Origin: Azorinus chamasolen
Lineage: Eukaryota > Mollusca > Bivalvia > Cardiida > Solecurtidae
NCBI GenBank assembly: GCA_963576725.1
Contig: OY755244.1
Location: 82,207,121 to 82,271,120 of the forward strand
Direction: 5' to 3'
DNA length: 64,000 bases
Shown: positions 24,032 through 35,300 of the stretch, piece by piece
How the letters are laid out: the number at the start of each line of letters is the position of its first letter
How positions within the stretch are numbered: the first letter of the stretch is position 1
Position numbers and translations under genes: made by a program
The notes under the pieces: model-generated
What the model was told of the DNA's origin: nothing
The model's database searches: none
Seen by the model: only the letters and a program-made list of their open reading frames with translations

Positions 24032-27000
24032 CTAGTAGACCTACATAGAAACACCAACTTAGGTCTAGGAGGCCTACATAGAGATATAACATCTTTAGTC
24101 TAGTCTAGTTGACATACGTAGAGATAACATCTTAAATCTAGTAGGCCTACATAGAGTAATGTAGGCCAGCATAAAGATAACAACTGTAGTATAGCCTAGT
24201 AGGTCTACATAGAGGTAACACCTTTATTCTAGTCCTGTAGGCCCAGATAGAGATAACAACTTTAGTCTAGTTTAGTATGCCTACACAGAGATAACATATT
24301 TAGTCTAGTCTAGTTGACCTACATAGAGATAAAAACTTTAGTCTAGTTGGCCTATATAGAGATAGAAACTTTAGTCTAGTTTAGTAGATCTCCATAGTGA
24401 TAACGTCGTTCTTGTCTAGTAAGCCTACAAAGAGATAGCAACTTAAGTCTGGTAGGCCTACATAGAGATAACATCTTTAGTCTAGTCTAGGTGACCTACA
24501 TAGAGATAACAATTTAAGTCTCGTAGACCTACATAAAAACACCTTTAGTCTAATCTAGTAGGCTTACATAGGGTAAAGTAGGACTACATAGAGATATCAA
24601 TTTTAGTCCAGTCTAGTAGGCCTATATAGAGATGACATCTTTTTAGTCTAGCAGTCCCGTAAAGAGGTAGCAGCTTAAATCTAGTTGGCCTACATTGAGA
24701 TAACATTTTTTGTTTAGTCTTTTAGTCTAGTAGTACTACATCGAGATATCAACTTTGGTCTAGTAGGCCTACATAGAGATAACAACTTTAGTCTAGTCTA
24801 GCGGGTCTGTATAGTGATACCAACTTTAGTCTAGGAGGTCTGCTTAGAGATAACAACGATGGTTTAGTAGACTTACATAAAGATACCAGCTTTAGTCTGG
24901 TCTTGTAGACCCACATACTCATTACAACTTTGGCCTAGTAGACCTGCATAGAGATGCCAACTTTAGTCTTGTCTTGTAGGCCAACATAGATATAACAAAT
25001 TTAGTCTAGTAGACCCTTATAGAGATATCAACTTTAGTCTAGTCTAGTAAGCCCAGATAGAAATAACAACTTCAGTCTAGTAAACCTACTAAGAGATAAC
25101 AATTTAAATCTAGTCTAATAGGCCCATATATAGATAACAACTGCAATCTAGTCTAGAGGAGCACCTAGAGATAACAACTTCTGCCAATGTTGACCTACAA
25201 AGGGATAACTATTTAAAGCTAGTCTTGTAAGTCCACAAAGAGATAACAAATGAAGTGTAGTAGACCCTCATAGAGATGACCACCTTAGTCTAGTTTAGCA
25301 GGCCTACATAGAGATACCAACTTTATTCTAGTTTAGCAGGCCTACATAGAAATACCAACTTTATTCTAGTCTAGTATGCCTACATAGAGATACCAACTTT
25401 AGTCTAGTCTAGTAGGCCTACATAGAGATAACATCTTTAGTCTAGTCTAGTAGGCCTACATAGAGATAACGTCTTTAGTCTAGTCTAGTAGGCCTACATA
25501 GAGATAACGTCTTTAGTCTAGTCAAGTAGGCCTACATAGAGATAACGTCTTTAGTCTAGTCTAGTAGGCCTACTTAGAGATAACGTCTTTAGTCTAGTCT
25601 AGTAGGCCTACATAGAGATAACGTCTTTAGTCTAGTCTAGTAGGCCTACATAGAGATAACGTCTTTAGTCTAGTCTAGTAGGCCTACTTAGAGATAACGT
25701 CTTTAGTCTAGTCTAGTAGGCCTACATAGAGATAACGTCTTTAGTCTAGTCTAGTAGGCCTACATAGAGATAACGTCTTTAGTCTAGTCTAGTAGGCCTA
25801 CTTAGAGATAACGTCTTTAGTCTAGTCTAGTAGGCCTACATAGAGATAACGTCTTTAGTCTAGTCTAGTAGGCCAACATAGAGATACCAACTTTAGTCTA
25901 GTCTAGTAGGCCTACATAGAGATAACGTCTTTAGTCTAGTCTATTAGGCCTACATAGAGATAACGTCTTTAGTCTAGTCTAGTAGGCCAACATAGAGATA
26001 CCAACTTTAGTCTAGTCTAGTAGGTCTACATAGAGATAACGTCTTTAGTCTAGTGTAGTAGGCCTACTTAGAGATAACATCTTTAGTCTAGTCTAGTAGG
26101 CCTACATAGAGATAACGTCTTTAGTCTAGTCTAGTAGGCCTACATAGAGATAACGTCTTTAGTCTAGTCTAGTAGGCCTACTTAGAGATAACGTCTTTAG
26201 TCTAGTCTAGTAGGCCAACATAGAGATACCAACTTTAGTCTAGTCTATTAGGCCTACATAGAGATAACGTCTTTAGTCTAGTCTAGTAGGCCTACATAGA
26301 GATAACGTCTTTAGTCTAGTCTAGTAGGCCTACATAGAGATAACGTCTTTAATCTAGTCTATTAGGCCTACATAGAGATAACGTCTTTAGTCTAGTCTAG
26401 TAGGCCAACATAGAGATACCAACTTTAGTCTAGTCTAATAAGCCTACATAGAGATAACGTCTTTAGTCTAGTCTAGTAGGCCTACATAGAGATACCAACT
26501 TTAATCTAGTCTAGTAGGCCAACATAGAGATACCAACTTTAGTCTAGTCTAGTAGGTCTACATAGAGATAACGTCTTTAGTCTAGTCTAGTAGGCCTACA
26601 TAGAGATAACGTCTTTAGTCTAGTCTAGTAGGCCTGCATAGAGATAACGTCTTTAGTCTAGTCTAGTAGGCCTACTTAGAGATAACGTCTTTAGTCTAGT
26701 CTAGTAGGCCTACATAGAGATAACGTCTTTAGTCTAGTCTAGTAGGCCTACATAGAGATAACGTCTTTAGTCTAGTCTAGTAGGCCTACTTAGAGATAAC
26801 GTCTTTAGTCTAGTCTAGTAGGCCTACATAGAGATAACGTCTTTAGTCTAGTCTAGTAGGCCTACATAGAGATAACGTCTTTAGTCTAGTCTAGTAGGCC
26901 TACTTAGAGATAACGTCTTTAGTCTAGTCTAGTAGGCCTACATAGAGATAACGTCTTTAGTCTAGTCTAGTAGGCCAACATAGAGATACCAACTTTAGTC

Positions 27001-27717
27001 TAGTCTAGTAGGCCTACATAGAGATAACGTCTTTAGTCTAGTCTATTAGGCCTACATAGAGATAACGTCTTTAGTCTAGTCTAGTAGGCCAACATAGAGA
27101 TACCAACTTTAGTCTAGTCTAGTAGGTCTACATAGAGATAACGTCTTTAGTCTAGTGTAGTAGGCCTACTTAGAGATAACATCTTTAGTCTAGTCTAGTA
27201 GGCCTACATAGAGATAACGTCTTTAGTCTAGTCTAGTAGGCCTACATAGAGATAACGTCTTTAGTCTAGTCTAGTAGGCCTACTTAGAGATAACGTCTTT
27301 AGTCTAGTCTAGTAGGCCAACATAGAGATACCAACTTTAGTCTAGTCTATTAGGCCTACATAGAGATAACGTCTTTAGTCTAGTCTAGTAGGCCTACATA
27401 GAGATAACGTCTTTAGTCTAGTCTAGTAGGCCTACATAGAGATAACGTCTTTAATCTAGTCTATTAGGCCTACATAGAGATAACGTCTTTAGTCTAGTCT
27501 AGTAGGCCAACATAGAGATACCAACTTTAGTCTAGTCTAATAAGCCTACATAGAGATAACGTCTTTAGTCTAGTCTAGTAGGCCTACATAGAGATAACGT
27601 CTTTAATCTAGTCTAGTAGGCCAACATAGAGATACCAACTTTAGTCTAGTCTAGTAGGTCTACATAGAGATAACGTCTTTAGTCTAGTCTAGTAGGCCAA
27701 CATAGAGATAACTTTAG
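24032..27717. repeat. 38-bp satellite, about 97 copies, with 1,102-bp higher-order repeat
   Basis: Unit GTCTAGTAGGCCTACATAGA then GATAACGTCTTTAGTCTA. The first 1.4 kb is diverged with irregular unit length; 25.3-27.7 kb is highly homogeneous. Rare variants (TAGTGTAGTAGG at 26051 and 27153; TAGTCTAATAAGCC at 26431 and 27533) recur at a spacing of exactly 1,102 bp, which is 29 units. Confidence 0.97.
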
Positions 27718-28493
27718 TCTATAGCAATAACTCGCCGTCTCGTCAGGATCAAAACTGTTTGATTCTCTGATAGTTTTGTTGAAAATATTTTCTACCGACA
27801 AAGGTATTCTCAGAAGGCTAAAGGTTAAATTAATATTCATTTTGAAAGGATTAACAAAACAATACTTTACGAGTGGTGGGTTACGCCGAATACTTTTACA
27901 AGGATAGAAACATCCTTAGCTGGACACGTCCAGTGTGACAGTTTACCAATACTATCGGATATGCGAATAATAATGTCAAGTTACTGTTTGCTTCTATGCT
28001 AAAGATTCTCTACTGCCTGCCACGTGTAATATAGAGGGTATAGGGAACAATCGGATTAGGTTTTCTATACTTTAATAACCGTAACAACCCAGGTATGTGA
28101 ATAGATCATAATTCATTCTAAAATTTGACTGGTCTTTTCTATAGCTCGAATCTTCCTCTTAATGTTTTGTAAAACACAACCAAGCCCTCACAGATCATGA
28201 ATATTGACAGGTCCATAACCTGAAAACCATACTGCTGAGCACACTGCTGACCGTTCATGAATATTAATTAGCGTATACATGTATATATTTATATGTAAAT
28301 GCGTAGGCAATTTAGGTAACTTTGTTACGTACGGCAATACATTTCCTTATTTAATCTATTTAATAGAAGAATTAATACGATGAATATCCACGATGGGCGG
28401 AGTCATACATGAATATTCATAAGGTAAAGGGTTACGAATACAACGTAGATCCAAATACGTCTCTGTATAGTGACGCGACCTCTTATCAGAGCC

Positions 28494-28552
28494 TGTACTA
28501 TGTTGTTTAGAGCCCGTACTATGTTGTTTAGAGCCCGTACTATGTTGTTTAA
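28494..28552. repeat. 22-24-bp repeat, 3 copies
   Basis: GCCCGTACTATGTTGTTTAGA repeated, the first copy as GCCTGTACTATG. Confidence 0.8.
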
Positions 28553-28725
28553 TACAGTGATCCTATGCCTACATGTATGTAAATATGCGTCAAACAGAAA
28601 CTATCCTGATCGGACACGCATTAACACTTTCACTACTAAATATTGTCGTCTGCAAAATTTGTTTTCTGCTCATTTTTTTTTCTTTTTCCTCTTGTTTGTT
28701 TCAAAAACACAACCATAGCATCAAA

Positions 28726-28798
28726 CAGTTTGGATCCTGATGAGACATAAGAGTTACCCAGGGTCCCATCTGCACCTAAACTGTTTGCATAAGTAATC
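28726..28798. mobile_element. MITE family 2 copy
   Basis: CAAACAGTTTGGATCCTGAT then GAGACATAAGAGTTACCCAG then GGTCCCATCTGCACCTAAAC then TGTTTGC: left and right arms are both present. Confidence 0.6.
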
Positions 28799-29226
28799 AC
28801 AGATGACATTGGCAAGTGTGGCCCCTCGTCTTGGTTAAGGCTGTTTGCTAAATCCCAAAGGTACCTTATTGGGGTTCTCTTTATCCTCTCCCCTCACTCT
28901 GGGGCGTCCAATTAGCCAAAAGTAAGCAGCAACGGACATTAATTAATATAAAACAAATAAAAACAAGAAATATCTTTTAAAAAAGATAGTCAGCGGCATT
29001 CAAATATTGACATAATGTACAAAACAATAATGATATTAAATCTCTGCCAACTTAATTTCAATGTTTCGAGATTCTGTTAGTACAGGGAACTAGATCTTTG
29101 AAGGGTTGCTTGTAATTATACTAGCAGAGAAGCATGCAATGGAAATTACTTGGAGTAGAATAAGCAATTATGGAAAAAATCAAGTTACTTTTATTGGAAA
29201 TCACTATTCAAATGTACAATGTCAAA

Positions 29227-30180
29227 GTATTTTTTTAAAACTATCTGAAGTTAGTTCTTCATTTTACCTATTATAAAAATTTACTTGAAAGCATGTATAT
29301 TTATATTGATATGAATATAACTAATTGAATACACTTTAAATAAAGCATATAGAATTTAGTTTTTGTTTGTGAAGAGGCTCTAATATACTAAACAACATTT
29401 CTTCTTTATTTCCTATAGCATTGCCTGTGAATTATGGTGGTTTCGGCAAACTACCTGTTCGTCAAAGTGGATGTGATCAAATGTGGTATTAAATTGATAG
29501 CAAAATGATAATAAATAATTAAAAGTTTAATAGTGGTTTTGGCAAACTGGCAATAATGCTCAGCAATCATTACCATGAGGTTATAAGTACGATAATGGGT
29601 TAGGAACTGATATAAAGTATGACACACCAAAAATTGAATAGTCAAAATTGATCCACACCTTTTGAGGATAATAGATCTATATAGTTTTATTCAGTAATAT
29701 TGTTTATGTGTTATATACTCTAGTTTTGATAATGACCAAAGTAATAAATAATTTATATTGTTTTACCGGTCATGGTAATAAACAACTATGTGACTACAGT
29801 ATTGTACATGTATTTGAATCCACCAAAAGTTGAACTAAACAACATTTTGACTGAAAACAAAAAGCATAAAGTGAGCGGCAAACAGTTTGGACCAAGACTA
29901 AAATCAAAACTGAATGGGATAGTAAATCATTAGTAATGTGTTATGTGGTCTGGGGCTGTTTAAGTGACTAAACAATGTGACTATAGTATTGAAAGCACCT
30001 CTTTATCACTCATTGTACCCAAGGTTGAGTAAGTGTGAATATGTCACCTGCTTAGCTAATATCCAGATCTGTATAAACCAAACAAAATGGACCATATATC
30101 AATATTTAACATATAGATATTTATTTAATGATTTTGATTATTCAATTTTTGCTTTTTAACACAAATTTACAATTTTTGCC
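29227..30180. other. AT-rich intergenic DNA, no gene seen
   Basis: Scattered GGCAAACTACC/GGCAAACTGG phrases resemble the GTCAAACTACC motif at 22393. Nothing else is recognisable. Confidence 0.5.
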
Positions 30181-30245
30181 GAAACGTCCTAGGCCGAATA
30201 AATAGATGGCCAAAACGTCCTGGGTCGAAACATCCGGGGCGAAAC
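30180..30245. repeat. short CGAAACGTCC-type repeat, 4 copies
   Basis: CCGAAACGTCCTAGGCCGAA, CCAAAACGTCCTGGGTCGAA, ACATCCGGGGCGAAAC in series. Confidence 0.6.
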
Positions 30246-30249
30246 TACC

Positions 30250-30545
30250 TATGGAAAAATAGTCAAACAGGGAGAGCCACACACGGAATGACACCGCATC
30301 AAACACCATCTAACGAGAAACGATAAAGCCACAAGACAAAACAAAACAGGACGCATATCAAGACGAAACACATTAAACATTAAGCATATTAAAAAACAAA
30401 ATTGACCGTAGGGTGAAAGCAGGAGTGCCGCCTTGGAACGGTCAGCAGCCAAAAGCAATAAAAAAATTGGCTACTGGGGGACTTGAACCTGGTTTATGGG
30501 TACCCAACCTCGTCCTTATCCCACTTTCACCGAAGTCAAAATGTA
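30250..30545 (-). mobile_element. SINE-like or element 3' segment with a tRNA-type B box
   Basis: On the minus strand, ACCAGGTTCAAGTCCCCCAG (about 30472-30493) contains a good RNA polymerase III B box (GGTTCAAGTCC), preceded by GTGGGATAAGGACGAGGTTG, a weak A-box candidate. No full tRNA fold was made, so this is not called a tRNA gene. Confidence 0.35.
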
Positions 30546-30938
30546 AATAAAATTCCCCCTCCAGACAACACCACAACATGCGTAACGATGTATGCCAAAA
30601 TGAAAATGATTTGAAAATGAACGTTATTAGAAGTAAACAAGCGACGTCATCATGTAAATGACGTCATAATTTAAAAGTACGGGAAAACAATTTGAAACAC
30701 TTCTACTGCGACATTTAAAAGATCAATCGCAAGAAAATACAATTACCAGTGGATATTAATCATACACAACTGTTTTGTTTGCAAAAGAATAAACTTGACA
30801 TCATAGGCATGTACTCGATGACTATTCAGGTCAGAGCAGCTGTGGAGTAGTCATTTGGGGTACGACAGAACTAGCAAAATACAAATATCTAATTTCCTCC
30901 CTCCGTAAACGGGTTTCAGAGGGAATCTTCATAGAGTA

Positions 30939-32036
30939 TTAAGCCTTTTCCGTCGTCGCACAAGTAAAGAGGAAAGCATAATGACCAACTGTAAAGGGGT
31001 CGACCACCAAGCATGTAGTGTGCTGCAATATAGAGGGGTCATATCCCTTTTTAATGAATTGTTTTATACGTTTGACAAGCAAAGTATCAAAATAAGTATG
31101 TCCAATAATTTTTCGAAGTTTGTAAATGACATCACCGTAAAACTCCGGATGTGAAATACCTAACTTTAGAAAAGTACGTAAATTACAATTGTATTTGCTG
31201 ATGAGTAGAATATTACGGTGGTAAAATTTTGAAAATGTTTTACGAAGTTTGTCATATCTGTAGCCCTGTTTTAGTAGTTTTTCAGTGATAATAAGGTTAC
31301 GATTGTTAAAATCATCAACAGAGGAACAAGCTCTAGCAAAACGAATAAGCTGAGAAATGTATACCCCGTAACATGTAGCTCGGGGAACATCCCCATCCAA
31401 ATGAGGATAGTTAACTATTTTAAAATTAAAATCATCCCTTTTGTCATAAATTCCAGAAGAAATTGTTCCATTGTTTATAGATAAATTTAAATCTAAAAAG
31501 GCTGCAGATATGTCAGAACTATTTGCTTTATTAAGCTTGAGCTCCCTAGGGTAAATTGAGGTTATCATAGAATCAAAGTATGGGTTATCAATATTAAAAA
31601 TGTCGTCTAAATAACGTGCTGTATTGTTAAAGGCATTGATGACATCCGCCTGTGAATCGCTGTTAAGGTTAAGCATAAAATCCCGTTCATAACAAAACAA
31701 AAACAAGTCTGCAATTAAAGGAGCACAATTGGTTCCCATTGGAATACCAATAACCTGGCGATAAACAGAATTACCAAATCGAACAAATATATTGTCTAAC
31801 AGAAACGTAATAGCGTCACAAAGATCTAAACATGTCCATGAGGTATATTTATTTGTAACATCATTGGTAAAGAACGCATGTCTAGAATTACAGGCAATAA
31901 ATGATACCTTTTCTCTGGCAAATGTTTTATTTATCAGATTAGTAAGCCGAAACGTCCTACATTCAGTTTGGTCATGTGTAGAGGCATTATAAAAAGGCTG
32001 TATGCCAGTCAAGGGATTAACTAATGAAAATACGGT
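30939..32036 (-). pseudogene. Penelope-like reverse transcriptase fragment
   Basis: One open frame of about 365 codons, entered on minus just after an in-frame TAA near 32036 and ending with TAA at 30939. Reverse transcriptase signatures in order: GIPMGTNCAPLIADLF at about residues 89-104; RYLDDIFNI (catalytic Asp pair) at about 133-141; AAFLDLNLSINNG; YDKRDDFNFKIVNYPH; YGVYISQLIRFARAC. The N-terminal third of the polymerase is missing and no GIY-YIG endonuclease is seen. I place it near Penelope-like elements because of the MGTxxAP motif, but another retroelement lineage is possible. The fragment has no internal stop, so it may be a recent truncated insertion. Its truncated 5' end faces GST gene B, 256 bp from its ATG. 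Confidence 0.6.
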
Positions 32037-32039
32037 TTA

Positions 32040-32291
32040 CTAGAAAATACTATTAGGTCATATGCAAATTACAATGTAACATAGTTTCTGATTGGTGGAA
32101 AACTAGAACAAAAGTGAAAATAGACAGCTAACCGCTGAAAAACCTGATCTCATTTGCAAAAGAACGAGGTACACATTTCATGCTTACACTCCCGTGTAGT
32201 ACTTACAGTGCTTTGATATAAACCCCTCACACTGTGTTATATGTTTTGTGTTTAAATCAAGACACAGACTACACACGCTATCTGTCCAGAC
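32040..32291 (+). promoter_or_regulatory. proximal promoter and 5' UTR of GST gene B
   Basis: GATATAAACC at 32215-32224 is a plausible TATA element, about 75 bp before the ATG. An inverted CCAAT box (GATTGG) lies near 32092 and an octamer-like ATGCAAAT near 32062. No clear antioxidant response element (TGACnnnGC) was found. Transcription start is inferred near 32245. Confidence 0.45.
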
Positions 32292-32324
32292 ATGCCGGTT
32301 TTAGGTTATTGGAAAACCAGAGGG
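32292..32324 (+). CDS. GST gene B exon 1
   Basis: 33 nt encoding MPVLGYWKTRG, donor GTGAGT. The exon ends after RG exactly as vertebrate mu GST exon 1 does. Tyr6 is the predicted thiolate-activating residue. Confidence 0.93.
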
Positions 32325-35300
32325 GTGAGTAGCATTCATCAATGCACAGGTTCTTAACTGTTTCGCTGTCACGTATTGTCGGCTGCACGTTTTGCCATCT
32401 GCTTCAATTTGCTCGAGTTACTCGGCGTCTCATCTGAATCCAAATTGTTTAAAAGCTTATACACAAATTCGTCTGCAGCATAGTGCATGGTAACTTGATA
32501 TTTTGTTTTTTTATTCAATTATGCTTTGTCACACAAGTCAGCAAAATTAAAATGTTTTTGGAGATAGTGGGTGGCAAACAGTGGGTGGCAAACAGTGTAT
32601 AAAGACTGTTAACTACATGTATGTTTACTTGCTGTATTGTACTGTTTATTTGCGTGTAATATCCTGACAATGAATTGTGTTTACGGGTAGATCATAAGGG
32701 AATATTTTGAGATCACGTTACATTGAGTAAAACCTCTCTATAAAGACCACACAACATAGGTCTAATTCTAGGATTTTGAGATAGGTGGTAGCTTGATGCA
32801 GGGCGAAAGTTCTGCAAAAAGGCTTATTGGAGTTTTCTGCATAAATTTTATTCTGCATTAAGCAATCACCTGCTGTTAAAGACCACTATGCTAATTGCTT
32901 TAGTAGTGGCTATTGTGAGTTTCTATTGTATATATGCTATACGCAAGATTAGCTTGGATCTTACTGAGGTCAATTTAACCTTTACTTGGTGAATATTCAT
33001 GTAAGAAATAATGACGTCATGAATATGTATTAGGTACTTGTTATACTAGTGTACGAACACAGGGTAGTTTGGCCAGGACAGAAGCTGTATGTATGAGGTA
33101 AACGGTTAGTGATCCACTGCGACACCATGTTCGTACGAGGAACAACCGAAGCAGACGACAGTTTTAATATCGTCTGTAGACGACATCGAAGATAGCTGCG
33201 TTGAACGCTTAAAGCAGGTGGATACTAGTTGAAATTCAATTTTAATGTGTAGTTATTCTTTTGGTAGGATTTTGGTACATAACTAAACGATTTGACAAAT
33301 CTAAAAGGAATGTTCTTCCCCTTCAACCTATTATTCTGTCGGTCTTTATTGAATTTGATGTCGAATTACATTCAGAGTACCAAACAGCCTGATTCGTAAT
33401 ACTGTATATTTTATCGATAATAGGTCTATATTTACCGTGCCTATTTAGTATTAAGATCGAAACTGCGATCTAAAGTATGGGCAATGGGCATAGTTCGATT
33501 AATATAACGTTCTAACGGTTTATACTTGACACCTGAACGTGCTATTTGGAGCGTCAGAGATAATCTAGGGGATAAAACGACCAATCTGGTTGACCTATTT
33601 TTACCATTTTAAAAACTTCCTTATCACAGTTTAACTCCTCCCCGACTGAGCACAGTGAACCATTGGAATGTGGGAGACCAGTGCACCAGTGTACACTCCT
33701 TGAGGACCTCTAGAGCACAGTGAACCATTGGAATGTGGGAGACCAGTGCACCAGTGTACACTCCTAGAGGACCTCTAGTGCACAGTGAACCATTGGAATG
33801 TGGGAGACCAGTGCACCAGTGTACACTCCTAGAGGACCTCTAGAGCACAGTGAACCATTGGAATGTGGGAGACCAGTGTACACTCCTAGAGGACCTCTAG
33901 TGCACAGTGAACCGTTGGAATGTGGGAGACCAGTGCACCAGTGTACACTCCTAGAGGACCTCTGGAGCACAGTGAACCATTGGAATGTGGGAGACCAGTG
34001 CACCAGTGTACACTCCTAGAGGACCTCTCGTGCACAGTGACCCATTGGAATGTGGGAGACCAGTGCATCAATGTACACTTCTAGAGGACCTCTAGTGCAC
34101 AGTGAACCATTGGAATGTGGAAGACCAGTGCACCAGTGTACACTTCTAGAGGACCTCTAGTGCACCAGTGTACACTCCTAGAGGACCACCAGTGCACCAG
34201 TGTACACTCCTAGAGGACCTCTAGTGTACCAGTGTACACTCCTAGAGGACCACTAGTGTACCAGTGTACATTCCTAGAGAACATCTAGTGCACCAGTGTA
34301 CACTCCTAGAGGACCATTAGTGTACCAGTGTACACTCCTAGAGGACCTCTCTTATATATAGGGTCTGCACTATTTGCCATTCAAATTCATGAAGCAATTG
34401 TAACCCTTTTCAACTGAATAGACTCAATTGTTAAAACATTGATGGACGATTCCTGTTTGAATATTCAACATTTAAAGGGTTGATACAGGCTGAATTCAGT
34501 ACAACATTTCTGAATACACAGCGTTTGACTTTAACATGTTGGAGCTTAACAGCATGTGTAAGACATTGCAAAAGTATCCAAAAGTAATGCAGGAAGCTCC
34601 TATATCTTATTGGCAGATAAACCAATGACACGAATATTTTAGCTGATTTCTATATAATGACATACATTATATATAGGTTAGACTGCATTATGACAAGTCT
34701 TCATGAAATAGACTGCGCGAAGCCAGTCTTTTCATGAAGACTTGTCATTGGCAGTTTAACCGATTTAAACCGACCACTAAAATGTTCAGTCCTGCCATTT
34801 CTCCGTTTTTTTTAAATCTCCGGATTTTTCATCAAATCATCGGATCTCAGGAATTTTTGTCGAATCTCCGAAATTTTCAAAAAATATCTGAGGAAAAATC
34901 ATTTGATAACGACATTGAAAATATTTACGTGTCATTCCAGCTTATATAATTCACTGAAATACTTTAGAATATTAAAATCGCTCAGTAAAGAAAACTGCAG
35001 ATACTGCAAATACTGTTGGACTCAGTTTCTAAATATAGGTTAGACTGCATTATAACAATTCTTCATGAAAGAGTCTGCGCGAAGCGTCAGCGAAGCCAGT
35101 CTGTTTCACGAAGACTTGTCATTGGCAGTCTAACAGATATCACAATACCAGCACAGTAACAGACATGCTGGAAACTCTAGGCTACCCACCCATAGAAACA
35201 CGCAGGACAAGGGCTCGATTAATCATGTTTTACAAGATTGTACACCACATCGTTGCCATCCACCCAGGTCCAAATTTCTTAATTCCTTCTGACCCTAGAA

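Larger units (their letters stand above)
23600..29226. mobile_element. 5.6-kb element with long inverted ends enclosing a satellite array
   Basis: The left arm (about 23600-24031) pairs with the right arm (about 28967-29226). Shared stretches include ATAGTGATTTCC, TAATAACAAGCAACCCTTCA (right arm complement has TAATTACAAGC), CATTATTGTTTTGTACATTA and TGTCAATATTTGAACGCCGC. The left arm carries about 170 extra bases (about 23680-23865). The 38-bp array begins exactly at the inner edge of the left arm. The right interior (27718-28966) is unique sequence with MITE copies. No transposase frame is visible. Tandem-repeat cores inside mobile elements are known from bivalve pearl-type elements; kinship to those is not shown. 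Confidence 0.65.

Noticed and set aside
24032..27717. CRISPR-like regular direct repeats
   Set aside because: Units are contiguous with no unique spacers and the context is eukaryotic; ordinary satellite.
30395..30545. tRNA gene on minus strand
   Set aside because: A good B box but no convincing A box, acceptor stem or anticodon arm; kept only as a SINE-like segment.
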